Shown: piece by piece, positions 52,420-61,430 of the stretch
Position numbering within the stretch: position 1 is the stretch's first letter
Layout of the letters: every line of letters starts with the position of its first letter
Source: Oceanihabitans iliipiscarium
GTDB taxonomy: Bacteria; Bacteroidota; Bacteroidia; Flavobacteriales; Flavobacteriaceae
Direction of reading: 5' to 3'
Assembly (NCBI RefSeq): GCF_042686125.1
Contig: NZ_JBHUOV010000001.1
Span: 496,001 to 560,000, forward strand
DNA: 64,000 nt
Notes under the pieces: model-generated
What the model was told of the DNA's origin: nothing
Databases searched by the model: none
What the model saw: the letters and a program-made list of their open reading frames with translations, nothing else
Program-made: the position numbers and the translations under genes

Positions 52420-52930
52420 TTTCGTTTTTGATTAATATGTCTTTAATTTTTATTCCTCCCAATCTTCCAGATTCTTTCCAATTTTTTCTTTTGTATATAT
52501 ACACATCTAAACTATCAAAATAAGTTATGTTTACTTTATTTCGCAAAATAATATACTTTTCATTTTTGATTGTTTCCATGTTTGGAGAAGAACTAGATCG
52601 ATAAGGTTTTGGAGACTCTGAATAAAACCCTTTAACACCATAACTATATTTAGCAACTGTTGCTTCTGAGGTTGAAGGGTCAAGCTGAAAAACAAAGCCT
52701 ATTACTGAATCATTAATTCTTTGAATACCAAATTTCTCTACTTTAAGTTGAGAAGTAAACTGCTGATTTACATCTCTTAAGTCAATTAATTCATCTGCAA
52801 ACTTATTCGTTTTCTGCTTAGTATCATCATTTTGAATACTGTCATTAGACATACTATTGTTTCCTTTTTTATCTGATTTACAGGTAAAAACCAATGTTGA
52901 TAATAATATACAAAGAATTACTTTCCTCAT
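52412..52930 (-). CDS. lipoprotein of unknown function inside the PAPS cassette
   Basis: 172 residues. A lipoprotein signal (LCILLSTLVFTC, Cys17) is followed by a Lys/Asn/Asp-rich linker and a small mixed domain. I recognise no family. It splits cysC from cysD with five- and minus-eight-base spacing, so it is co-transcribed with sulfate activation genes. It might be a sulfated-polymer handling protein or a passenger. Confidence 0.65.
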   Translation of the reverse strand: MRKVILCILLSTLVFTCKSDKKGNNSMSNDSIQNDDTKQKTNKFADELIDLRDVNQQFTSQLKVEKFGIQRINDSVIGFVFQLDPSTSEATVAKYSYGVKGFYSESPKPYRSSSSPNMETIKNEKYIILRNKVNITYFDSLDVYIYKRKNWKESGRLGGIKIKDILIKNENE

Positions 52931-52935
52931 TTATC

Positions 52936-53532
52936 TTAATAATGTTTTAGTTTAAACTTTATTTCCTTTAATATTTTTTTTACAGCTTCATCAACACTTT
53001 CTTGTTCTGTGATAATTTCTATATTAGGATTTTCTGGCGCCTCATAAGGAGCAGAAATACCTGTCATGTTTTTAATTTCGCCTGCTCTAGCTTTTTTATA
53101 TAGCCCTTTCACATCACGACGTTCACATTCTTCAATACTAGTGTTTACATATACCTCGACAAAGTTAACATCTTTTACTATATTTTTAATGTTCTCCCTG
53201 TCTTTTTTATAAGGTGAAACAAATGCCGCTAAAACAACTAAGCCTGCATCAATCATTAAGTTTGCAATTTCTGCAATTCGTCTTATGTTTTCTGTTCTAT
53301 CTTCTGGCGAAAAAGTTAAATCGCTATTAATTCCTTTTCTAATATTATCGCCATCTAAAGAGTACGTTTTAACACCTTGCTTGTGAAGTTCTTGTTCTAC
53401 TACATTAGCAATAGTAGATTTTCCAGAACCTGAAAGGCCAGTAAACCAAATTAAAAATGAGTTATGCGCGTTAGATTTTTGTCTATCAAGTTTAGAAACT
53501 TGATAGTTATGAGGGATAATATTTTCTTTCAT
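52936..53532 (-). CDS. cysC: adenylylsulfate kinase
   Basis: 198 residues from ATG 53532; a TTG at 53550 would overlap the DUF2061 gene. Walker A GLSGSGKST (about 32-40), DGDNIRKG and the lid region RAGEIKNMTGISAPYE identify APS kinase, which phosphorylates APS to PAPS, the sulfate donor. It is a stand-alone protein, so APS is committed here to PAPS. Confidence 0.95.
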   Translation of the reverse strand: MKENIIPHNYQVSKLDRQKSNAHNSFLIWFTGLSGSGKSTIANVVEQELHKQGVKTYSLDGDNIRKGINSDLTFSPEDRTENIRRIAEIANLMIDAGLVVLAAFVSPYKKDRENIKNIVKDVNFVEVYVNTSIEECERRDVKGLYKKARAGEIKNMTGISAPYEAPENPNIEIITEQESVDEAVKKILKEIKFKLKHY

Positions 53533-53536
53533 ACAT

Positions 53537-53989
53537 TTATTTTTTTCCAAGAAAAAATCTTCTGATTTTTCCTAAAGGTAATTTAAGCCATGCTTTTTCG
53601 TGAATATAGTATAGCACAAATTTCGTAAATAATTCTGTAAGTGCAATATATAACGCAATTTCATCAAAAGCATTAAGTACTATTCCCGAAATGATAAATG
53701 TAGTAGAGGTTGCAACAACTCGCCATGAAATGGACTTATAAATAATTTCTTTATTGGTGGTGGCTTGTTTGCTTAAGATTTTTAACCATAATCTTTCGTG
53801 AAAATAAAAAATAGCTAGTTTTATTAAAAACTCTGAAGCTCCTATTTTTAATGCGTTTTCAATACTACATTCACCAAGTATACAAGTCACAAATAAAACA
53901 ACCAACACAGTATCTGTTGTGGCAACTATTCGCCAAGAAATCCCTTTTAAAATACTGCGAATATGTGATGATTTTTTTATGGTTGTCAT
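53537..53989 (-). CDS. tandem DUF2061 membrane protein
   Basis: 150 residues with two copies of one unit: SHIRSILKGISWRIVATTDT (from residue 7) and KEIIYKSISWRVVATSTTF (from about residue 80). Each has one to two membrane segments and an ERLW/EKAWLKL end. DUF2061 proteins are often seen next to cysteine and PAPS genes; function is unknown. The pair may form a small symmetric channel or transporter, possibly for sulfate or PAPS-related anions (inference). It ends four bases before the cysC ATG. Confidence 0.82.
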   Translation of the reverse strand: MTTIKKSSHIRSILKGISWRIVATTDTVLVVLFVTCILGECSIENALKIGASEFLIKLAIFYFHERLWLKILSKQATTNKEIIYKSISWRVVATSTTFIISGIVLNAFDEIALYIALTELFTKFVLYYIHEKAWLKLPLGKIRRFFLGKK

Positions 53990-53991
53990 AA

Positions 53992-54792
53992 TTAGTTTTT
54001 AGCAACCAAAAACCAAGGGTTCAAAAGGTTTTCTTTATTATATAAAAGAGGCTCATTGGTTTCTTTAGAAATCACCTCTATTCCTACTGCATTGCAAATA
54101 GCTTGACCAGCAGCTGTGTCCCATTCCATGGTTGGTGCAAATCTAGGATAAACATCTGCGTTTCCTTCTGCCACTAAGCAAAATTTTAATGAACTGCCTT
54201 TTGAAACGACTTCAACTTCTTTTCCCTCACTTTTTAATGTTTCAACAAAATCTAAAGTCTCTTGACTCATATGTGATCGACTTCCTACAACTTGAACAGG
54301 GTTAGAATTAGAAGGTTTAGGCTGTAATTTTTCTAGTAAACCTATAATGTTTTCAATTGAAGATTTATGAGACTCTAATTGTGCTTTAAAGGCAGTATTA
54401 GTCTTCACCTCTCCGATGTAAAGTGTTTTTGTCGCAGGAACATAAATCACTCCTAGTTCTGGCTTTCCTTGACTAACTAAAGCAATATTTACGGTGAATT
54501 CACCATTTCTCTTAATAAACTCTTTAGTGCCATCTACAGGGTCTACAACCCAACAAGTGCTCCAATCTTTTCTAGTAGAATATTCGATTTGCTTATTTTC
54601 TTCACTAATTATCGGAAATTCAGACTTTGATAAATATGAATTAATAATATCGTTAGCTTGTTTATCGGCTTCTGTTAAAGGTGATTTATCATCTTTATAT
54701 TCAACCTCAATCACAGAGTCATAAATATCCATGATTCTTTCTCCAGCATCTAGTGCGGCTAAAATTGCTGTTTGTAAATAATTATTAAACAT
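53992..54792 (-). CDS. cysQ: 3'(2'),5'-bisphosphate nucleotidase CysQ
   Basis: 266 residues. The inositol-monophosphatase fold shows SEENKQIEY, DPVDGTKEFI (metal site) and WDTAAGQAIC. CysQ hydrolyses PAP, the by-product of sulfotransferases, to AMP and so keeps sulfation running. Its location at the head of the cys genes, with two sulfotransferases in the locus, suits this role. It is spaced two bases from DUF2061. Confidence 0.93.
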   Translation of the reverse strand: MFNNYLQTAILAALDAGERIMDIYDSVIEVEYKDDKSPLTEADKQANDIINSYLSKSEFPIISEENKQIEYSTRKDWSTCWVVDPVDGTKEFIKRNGEFTVNIALVSQGKPELGVIYVPATKTLYIGEVKTNTAFKAQLESHKSSIENIIGLLEKLQPKPSNSNPVQVVGSRSHMSQETLDFVETLKSEGKEVEVVSKGSSLKFCLVAEGNADVYPRFAPTMEWDTAAGQAICNAVGIEVISKETNEPLLYNKENLLNPWFLVAKN

Positions 54793-54824
54793 TTCCGTTG
54801 GTTTAAAGTGAATTAAGTTGGTGA

Positions 54825-56009
54825 TTATTTTTCAAAAACTTTAGTGTAAAAGTTAACAAGCTTTGTGCTTTCAAACTCCCAAGATAGTTCTTTTTTCACT
54901 CTCTGATACCCAAATTCTCCCATCTTTACTCTTAAAGATTCATCATCTAGAAGGGTAATTATTTTATTGGCAAAATCTATTGGATCTGTATTTATAGCAT
55001 ATAAAGACGCCTCTTGCGCAGAGAATTGTCCTTCTTTAAGAGTATATTGTACAATTGGTTTTTTTAATGCCATATACTCCATGATTTTATTCATCGTCGA
55101 CAAATCATTCATGGCTGTTGGTTTATCTGGATTTACACAAACATCAGCCGTGTTTAAGACATTTAACATCATCTCATCATCTACTCTTCCATAGAAGTCA
55201 AAATGGTTTGACAGACCCATTTCGTTACATAGATTTTTTATCTCGTTTAAGTGTGTTCCATCTCCAACAATTCCAAATTGAACATCGTCTCTTTTTGACA
55301 GAATATATTTAGCAGACTCTAATAACAAATCAAGTCCTTCTTGCTCACCAATAACACCAATATAACCTATAAGGTATTTCTTGCCTTTTTTAAGGTTTTC
55401 AACTGGAGGAATAATCTTTAAGCGTTCTAATTTTGGTCCACTTCTTACAACTTGAACCCTATCTTCACTCATATTGCCTCTAGTAACTGCAATGTTTTTA
55501 TACGATTCATTTGTCGCTATAGATGCATAAGCGGTTTTAAAAGTTAATTTTTCAAATAATACCATTAAGTTGTAGAAAAAACCCTTTTTTTCGAATTTTG
55601 AAATATACAGTTCTGGATTTATATCATGATGATCAAAAATATATTTCACCCCAAATGGCTTAAAGAATAATGCGGTAAGAAAAATTAAATCAGGTGGATT
55701 ACAACCGTGGATGATATGAAATTTCTTTTTAAAAAATATTTTCCAGCTTAAAATAAATTCCCAAAAAATAGCTTGTGTATATTCTAAAAGGTAACCTAAA
55801 GCACCTTTACCTTCTTTTAATGCATGTCTATAAATCTCAATATCGTCAATAACCTCATAAGATTTTGTATAGCCTTTCATTTTAGGGCATATAATAGAAA
55901 CTTTAGCGCCATGATCTTTAAGCGTTGTTGCTTCTTGCCATACACGTCTATCAAAAGGTGCTGGCAAGTTTTCTATCACAATGAGTATGTGTTTACCAGC
56001 AAATTCCAA
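54825..56009 (-). CDS. glycosyltransferase family 4
   Basis: 394 residues from TTG 56009 (no ATG precedes the conserved HILIVIENLPAPFDRRVWQE). The central NPDKPTAMNDLSTMNKIMEYM carries the donor-binding region. The opening pattern is common in GT4 enzymes of capsule and exopolysaccharide loci. It overlaps the AlgD-like gene by 17 bases. Donor and acceptor are unknown. Confidence 0.85.
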   Translation of the reverse strand: MEFAGKHILIVIENLPAPFDRRVWQEATTLKDHGAKVSIICPKMKGYTKSYEVIDDIEIYRHALKEGKGALGYLLEYTQAIFWEFILSWKIFFKKKFHIIHGCNPPDLIFLTALFFKPFGVKYIFDHHDINPELYISKFEKKGFFYNLMVLFEKLTFKTAYASIATNESYKNIAVTRGNMSEDRVQVVRSGPKLERLKIIPPVENLKKGKKYLIGYIGVIGEQEGLDLLLESAKYILSKRDDVQFGIVGDGTHLNEIKNLCNEMGLSNHFDFYGRVDDEMMLNVLNTADVCVNPDKPTAMNDLSTMNKIMEYMALKKPIVQYTLKEGQFSAQEASLYAINTDPIDFANKIITLLDDESLRVKMGEFGYQRVKKELSWEFESTKLVNFYTKVFEK

Positions 56010-57303
56010 TATAATTGTCTTTAGAGGTTAATTTTTCATCGACTCGAACCAAATCAATTATAGTTTTGTTAGATGGAATAGTGTTGATGATTTTCGAAAA
56101 TTCTTTAGCGTTATTACCTATAACTAATACTTCAGAGTTTTCTATAACTTCATTTACATCCTCTTTGAGTAGTTTATAAATATGAGGAATATGACTATTA
56201 ATATATTCTTTGTTTTTTCCTAATAAAGAAGATAAGTGTACATTGCTATCGTAAACATTTAAATCATAACCTTTACCAATTAAGGTTTCTATAACCTCAA
56301 CAATAGGACTTTCTCTTAAATCGTCTGTACCAGATTTGAAAGCAAAACCTAAAAACCCTACTTTCTTTTTTTGAGTTTGATAAATTAATTCTAAGCCTCT
56401 TTCTACTTGATAGAAATTACTTTTTAATAAACTAGAAAGCAATGGTGTTTTTAAATCTAGGCTTTTAGCTATTTGAGTTAAACCTCTAACATCTTTTGGC
56501 AAACAAGAACCTCCAAAAGCAAAACCTGGCTTTAAATAATAAGGTGATAAATTTAATTTTGTGTCTTTAGCAACGATATCCATAACCACGTGCCCATCGA
56601 CTCCATTTTCTTTACAAATATTACCAATTTCATTGGCAAATGTAATTTTCATGGCATGAAAGTTATTGTTAGTATATTTTATCATTTCTGCCTCTTCTGG
56701 CTTAATAAAATATATAGGAGCGTCAATCGTTTGATACAAAGATTTCATAATCTCTTTGCTTTTCTCACTCTTAGTCCCTATTATGGTATATGGAGGATTA
56801 GCAAAATCATACATGGCAGATCCTTCCCTTAAAAACTCTGGATTAGAAACAACGCCAAAATCAACGTTATGTTTTTTACCTGATATATCTTCAATAATCT
56901 CTTTACAAGCCTCTAATGTTCCTACTTTAACAGTGCTTCTTATAACAACAGTATGAAACGTGCTTTTGTTTTTTATAACCTCGGCTATTTGTTTAACAAC
57001 TCCAAAAATATAAGCAAGATTAATCGCTCCATTTGGCAAGCTTGGTGTACCAACACAGATAAATGAGACATCAGTTTTCATAACCGCCTCAGTAAAATCT
57101 TGAGTTGCTTTCAATAAGCCTAAATCGACAGATTTTTGGATTTCTTCCTCTAGGCCCTTTTCAATAATCGTAGCCTTTCCCGAATTTATTAATTCAACTT
57201 TAGTTTTCTCAACATCTACACCTATTACGTTATGTTTATCTCGAGAGAAGCAGGCACAACTTACAACTCCAACATAACCTAAACCAAATACACTTATATT
57301 CAT
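55993..57303 (-). CDS. algD: GDP-mannose 6-dehydrogenase-like (AlgD family)
   Basis: 436 residues. The NAD motif is FGLGYVGVVSCACF. The middle and C-terminal blocks (CVGTPSLPNGAINLAYI, FANEIGNICKENGVDGHVVM, NLSPYYLKPGFAFGGSCLPKDVR) recall Pseudomonas AlgD more closely than UDP-glucose or UDP-ManNAc dehydrogenases. The catalytic cysteine is in GGSCLPKD. It would make GDP-mannuronate, an alginate-type donor. Confirmation needs a tree. It overlaps the sulfotransferase and GT4 genes. Confidence 0.78.
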   Translation of the reverse strand: MNISVFGLGYVGVVSCACFSRDKHNVIGVDVEKTKVELINSGKATIIEKGLEEEIQKSVDLGLLKATQDFTEAVMKTDVSFICVGTPSLPNGAINLAYIFGVVKQIAEVIKNKSTFHTVVIRSTVKVGTLEACKEIIEDISGKKHNVDFGVVSNPEFLREGSAMYDFANPPYTIIGTKSEKSKEIMKSLYQTIDAPIYFIKPEEAEMIKYTNNNFHAMKITFANEIGNICKENGVDGHVVMDIVAKDTKLNLSPYYLKPGFAFGGSCLPKDVRGLTQIAKSLDLKTPLLSSLLKSNFYQVERGLELIYQTQKKKVGFLGFAFKSGTDDLRESPIVEVIETLIGKGYDLNVYDSNVHLSSLLGKNKEYINSHIPHIYKLLKEDVNEVIENSEVLVIGNNAKEFSKIINTIPSNKTIIDLVRVDEKLTSKDNYIGICW

Positions 57304-58163
57304 TATCTATACACTATATAATTAAAAACTCTTGTAAAATAATACTTCAAATTTTTCTTGGTATTATTCTTATAAGGTTGCAAAAATAGTGTTTCTTTTA
57401 ATCTTATTCTATTTCCATCAAATAAAAATCCTGTGTATAGTGGTCTATTGTTTAAAATTTGATTTTGAGATTCTGAAAAATCTTCATTTAATGCTTTTTC
57501 GGCTGCTTTTAAAACGGTTTCTGGATGTTTTAAAAAATCTTCACTTTTAAAGCAAAAAGTGTGATGTCCTCTTCGCTTCAAAACCTTTATAACTATGCTA
57601 CAAATAGTGTTAACCACTAAGTAGTAAATATTTGCCATTAAAAAGTTTTTTGAAGGTTGTTCGATATCTTTTTTGTTAAAAGACTTTACAACTTTAACTG
57701 GATCTTTCTTTAAATAGATATACTTTATAGCAATATCTTCTTTGTTTAAATAATTTGAAAGATTAAGTGCTCTTGCGGGATATTTTGAAGATTCTATTAT
57801 GATTTTTTCATCAACATTGAGAGCTATTGCTTTGTATAAATCATTTAAATCTTTTTGATAATTTAAATCATTAGTCTTTAAAAAGCTTTTTAAAATATTT
57901 GAATGGAATTCATTTTTTTGAAAAAGCGAATCATATTCAGCATATGATTTTGTATTAGATAAACGTTCAAAAGTTTGTCTTATTTTTTTCCAAAACAAAT
58001 ATACATCACTATCTTCTTTTCTTTTTGGTGGAATACCATCTCTTTTAAAGAATCTGTTAATCTCTCCTAGGCTTATTGAATCACTGGTGTTTCCTAAAAC
58101 GATATCAAATAAAGTTGTTCCGCTTCTGCCAGCTCCAATAATGTAAATTAATGTTTTTTTCAT
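57303..58163 (-). CDS. PAPS-dependent sulfotransferase, copy 2
   Basis: 286 residues. The 5' loop is IIGAGRSGTTLFDIVLGN (from residue 8) and the 3' site YLKKDPVKVVKSFNKK (about 150-165). The rest is basic and aromatic with a helix-rich C-terminus. It belongs to a different branch from copy 1, so the two probably modify different positions or sugars. It sits between rfbD and algD. Confidence 0.82.
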   Translation of the reverse strand: MKKTLIYIIGAGRSGTTLFDIVLGNTSDSISLGEINRFFKRDGIPPKRKEDSDVYLFWKKIRQTFERLSNTKSYAEYDSLFQKNEFHSNILKSFLKTNDLNYQKDLNDLYKAIALNVDEKIIIESSKYPARALNLSNYLNKEDIAIKYIYLKKDPVKVVKSFNKKDIEQPSKNFLMANIYYLVVNTICSIVIKVLKRRGHHTFCFKSEDFLKHPETVLKAAEKALNEDFSESQNQILNNRPLYTGFLFDGNRIRLKETLFLQPYKNNTKKNLKYYFTRVFNYIVYR

Positions 58164-58187
58164 TTTTAATTCTAAGAGAACACAAAT

Positions 58188-58991
58188 TTAATGATTAGCT
58201 ATTTCGGTAGGTTTTAATACGCTATAGCTAGGTCTTTTGGCAAAAGTAACATAATTATTATCTTTAATTAATTTAACCCTATCTAATACTTGATTTTCTT
58301 TAAGTATAACATATGCAAAATCAAACCAAGACATTTGAGTTTTATCACAATAATGATATGTTCCAAACTTTGTGGTCTTAGAGGTTATAATCTTGTAAAT
58401 ATAGTTCGCTAAATTATCACAGTTTGTTGGGCAACCTAATTGAGCATCAGTAATTCTAATTTCTTCTGTTTGTCCTATTTTATTAAGAATTGTTTTATAA
58501 AAGTTTTTTCCAAACGTTTTGCTATATAACCATGATGTTCTAACAATAAAATGCTTGCTATAATTTTCTTTTATATATAATTCTCCTTGCAATTTAGACT
58601 TCCCATACTCATTAATTGGGTTGGTGGTGTCTTCTATAGAATAAGGCGTTCTTTTTTCTCCATCAAAAACATAATCTGTTGAAATATGAATAAGTATTGT
58701 ATCGTGGTTTCGACAAGCTTTAGCTAAATTCTTAACAGCTTCAGCATTTATTATAAATGCTAATTCTGGCGTTTTTTCTGCCTGTTCTACATTTGTATAT
58801 GCTGCACAGTTAATGCAATAATTGTAATTATTAGCTTTAAATATTTCGAAAACTTCTGATTCATTAGAAATGTCTAAATCAGATTTAGACAAAAAAGTAA
58901 ACTCATATGCCTTAGAATAATTCGCATACAATGCTTTAATTGTTTGTCCTAATTGGCCATTAGACCCTGTAACTAATATTTTTGTTTTCAT
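58188..58991 (-). CDS. rfbD: dTDP-4-dehydrorhamnose reductase
   Basis: 267 residues. GSNGQLGQTI (NADPH site), STDYVFDG and YGKSKLQGE (catalytic Tyr-Lys) identify RmlD, the last step of dTDP-L-rhamnose synthesis. The ATG overlaps the rfbC stop by four bases. It is the last of rfbB-A-C-D in transcription order. Confidence 0.95.
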   Translation of the reverse strand: MKTKILVTGSNGQLGQTIKALYANYSKAYEFTFLSKSDLDISNESEVFEIFKANNYNYCINCAAYTNVEQAEKTPELAFIINAEAVKNLAKACRNHDTILIHISTDYVFDGEKRTPYSIEDTTNPINEYGKSKLQGELYIKENYSKHFIVRTSWLYSKTFGKNFYKTILNKIGQTEEIRITDAQLGCPTNCDNLANYIYKIITSKTTKFGTYHYCDKTQMSWFDFAYVILKENQVLDRVKLIKDNNYVTFAKRPSYSVLKPTEIANH

Positions 58992-59533
58992 TTGAATTCA
59001 TTTTCAAATGTTGGCAGTTTTAAATCTTTATCAGAAAGAATTAATTGTTCAATAGGAATGTTCCAATTTATATTCAATGTTTTATCATTATAAATAATTC
59101 CTTTCTCTGAAGGTGCGTTATAATAAGCATCACACTTATAGGAGAAAATGGTGTCGTCTTCTAAAACTAAAAAACCATGAGCAAAATCTTTAGGAACATA
59201 CAGTTGTTGCTTGGTTTTACCATCTAAAACTATTGAAAAATGTTTCCCGAAAGTTAACGAATCTCTTCTTAAATCAACGATAACATCTAGAACACTTCCT
59301 TTAATAACTTGCACTAATTTGGCTTGAGCAAATTCTCCTGATTGATAATGAAGCCCTCTTAAAACACCCTTACTTGATTGTGATTGATTGTCTTGAACAA
59401 ATGTAGTTTTTAGCCCAGTTGCATCTTGAAAATTTTTCATGTTAAAACTCTCAAAAAAATAGCCTCTAGAATCTTTAAAAACTTTAGGAGAGATGATATA
59501 ACTCCCTTTTAAATATATTTCTTCAACCGTCAT
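58988..59533 (-). CDS. rfbC: dTDP-4-dehydrorhamnose 3,5-epimerase
   Basis: 181 residues, a cupin. FVQDNQSQSSKGVLRGLHYQ contains the catalytic His region, and YVPKDFAHGF the second signature. RmlC epimerises positions 3 and 5 of the keto-sugar. It lies one base from rfbA. Confidence 0.95.
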   Translation of the reverse strand: MTVEEIYLKGSYIISPKVFKDSRGYFFESFNMKNFQDATGLKTTFVQDNQSQSSKGVLRGLHYQSGEFAQAKLVQVIKGSVLDVIVDLRRDSLTFGKHFSIVLDGKTKQQLYVPKDFAHGFLVLEDDTIFSYKCDAYYNAPSEKGIIYNDKTLNINWNIPIEQLILSDKDLKLPTFENEFK

Positions 59534-59534
59534 G

Positions 59535-60392
59535 CTATACTAATTGTTGAAGGTATTTACCATAACCACTTTTTAATAATGGTTCTGCTAATTTATTTAA
59601 CTGCTCTTTATTAATAAATCCCATATTATAAGCTGTTTCTTCAATACATCCTATTTTTAAACCTTGGCGTGCTTCAATGACTTGTACAAACTGTGAAGCT
59701 TGCATTAGTGAATTAAATGTTCCTGTATCCAACCATGCAGTGCCTTTATCTAAAATTTGAACACTTAAGTTGCCTTGATTTAAGTAGACTTTATTTACAT
59801 CTGTGATTTCAAGTTCACCACGATCACTAGGCTTTATATTTTTAGCAATATCTACAACATTATTATCGTAAAAATATATCCCGGGAACTGCAAAATTAGA
59901 TTTTGGGCGGATTGGTTTTTCTTCAATTGAAATTGCTTTTTTGTTTTCGTCAAATTCAACAACGCCATAACGTTGTGGATCTTGTACATGGTAAGCGAAA
60001 ATAACTCCGCCTTGGGGGTTTTTAGTGGATTGTAATGTTTGATCTAGTCCAGAACCGTAAAATATATTATCCCCTAAAATTAAAGCCACTGAATCTTGTC
60101 CGATAAATTTTTCGCCAATAATAAACGCTTCTGCTAAACCATTAGGATTTTCTTGCACCGCATATTGGAAAGAGCATCCATAATCACTTCCATCTCCTAA
60201 AAGTTCTTTAAATCTAGGTGTGTCTTTAGATGTTGAAATAATTAATATCTCATTAATTCCTGAAGACATAAGCGTAGTTAAAGGATAATATATCATTGGC
60301 TTATCATAAATAGGCATCAATTGCTTGCTTACCACTTTTGTGAGTGGATGTAATCTCGTGCCCGACCCTCCTGCTAATATTATTCCTTTCAT
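59535..60392 (-). CDS. rfbA: glucose-1-phosphate thymidylyltransferase
   Basis: 285 residues. GGSGTRLHPLTKVVSKQLMP and the GDNIFYGSGL metal site mark RmlA, which makes dTDP-glucose, the first committed step of the rhamnose pathway. It follows rfbB by 19 bases. Confidence 0.97.
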   Translation of the reverse strand: MKGIILAGGSGTRLHPLTKVVSKQLMPIYDKPMIYYPLTTLMSSGINEILIISTSKDTPRFKELLGDGSDYGCSFQYAVQENPNGLAEAFIIGEKFIGQDSVALILGDNIFYGSGLDQTLQSTKNPQGGVIFAYHVQDPQRYGVVEFDENKKAISIEEKPIRPKSNFAVPGIYFYDNNVVDIAKNIKPSDRGELEITDVNKVYLNQGNLSVQILDKGTAWLDTGTFNSLMQASQFVQVIEARQGLKIGCIEETAYNMGFINKEQLNKLAEPLLKSGYGKYLQQLV

Positions 60393-60411
60393 TTATAAGG
60401 TTGTTTACGTT

Positions 60412-61425
60412 TTAAAGGTATTTATCAATATACCAATTTACAGTTTTATTTATCCCTGTTTCAAAATTTTCGTCTGCTTTCCAGCCTAATTCATTTTCAA
60501 TTTTAGAAGCATCTATTGCGTACCTAAAATCATGACCCGCTCGATCTTTAACAAAAGAAATTTGCTCTTTATAGGATTTGTTTTTAGGTTGAATTTCGTC
60601 TAGTATTTGGCAAATCGTATTCGCAATATAAAGATTATTTCTTTCGTTGTTGCCACCTATATTATACGTTTCTCCAGGCTTTCCTTTTTTATAAACAAGA
60701 TCAATACCTTTGCAGTGGTCTAAAACATATAGCCAATCACGAATATTTTTTCCATCACCATAAATAGGTATGTTTTCGCCATTAAGAGCTTTTCTTATTA
60801 TTGTGGGAATTAATTTTTCATCATGCTGTTTAGGTCCGTAATTATTAGAACAGTTTGTTGTAACAACGTTCATTCCGTAAGTATGAAAATAGCTCCTTAC
60901 TATAAAATCTGACGAGGCTTTAGATGCACTATAAGGGCTATTTGGCGCATAAGGTGTTTGCTCTGTAAACAATCCTGTTTCTCCTAATGAACCGTAAACC
61001 TCATCCGTTGATATGTGATGAAATCTGCTTTCCAAATGTTCACTTTTAACATTATTAGGGCCATGCATCCAATGATTTTTAGCTTCATCTAATAAATTAA
61101 ATGTTCCAAAAACATTAGTTTTAATAAACTCATCGGGTTTTTCAATAGAATTATCAACATGTGATTCGGCAGCAAAATGAATGACGGCTTTAAAATCATA
61201 TGTCTTAAATAATTTATTTATTAAATTTCTATCACAAATATCGCCTTTAACAAATGTGTAGTTGTCTTGGTTTTCTATTTCATTTAAATTAGAAAGCTCA
61301 CCTGCGTATGTGAGCTTATCTAAATTTACTATATGCGTGTCGCGTTCATTATTTAATAAATATTCTATAAAGTTTGAACCAATAAACCCAGCACCTCCTG
61401 TGATTAAAATGTTATTTAATAGCAT
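60412..61425 (-). CDS. rfbB: dTDP-glucose 4,6-dehydratase
   Basis: 337 residues. TGGAGFIGSNF (NAD site), HFAAESHVDNSI, STDEVYG and YSASKASSDFIVR identify RmlB, which dehydrates dTDP-glucose to the 4-keto-6-deoxy sugar. It follows the chain-length protein by five bases and begins the rhamnose block. Confidence 0.97.
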   Translation of the reverse strand: MLLNNILITGGAGFIGSNFIEYLLNNERDTHIVNLDKLTYAGELSNLNEIENQDNYTFVKGDICDRNLINKLFKTYDFKAVIHFAAESHVDNSIEKPDEFIKTNVFGTFNLLDEAKNHWMHGPNNVKSEHLESRFHHISTDEVYGSLGETGLFTEQTPYAPNSPYSASKASSDFIVRSYFHTYGMNVVTTNCSNNYGPKQHDEKLIPTIIRKALNGENIPIYGDGKNIRDWLYVLDHCKGIDLVYKKGKPGETYNIGGNNERNNLYIANTICQILDEIQPKNKSYKEQISFVKDRAGHDFRYAIDASKIENELGWKADENFETGINKTVNWYIDKYL

Positions 61426-61430
61426 TTTTA

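Noticed and set aside
47192..53532. A Nod-factor-like set (NodB, NodH, NodPQ equivalents)
   Set aside because: No NodC-type chitin synthase or acyltransferase NodA was seen; the flippase and polymerase genes point to a long polymer.
55993..57303. UDP-ManNAc dehydrogenase (WecC) partner for WecB
   Set aside because: Several conserved blocks look like GDP-mannose dehydrogenase instead, and the gene lies 19 kb from wecB.
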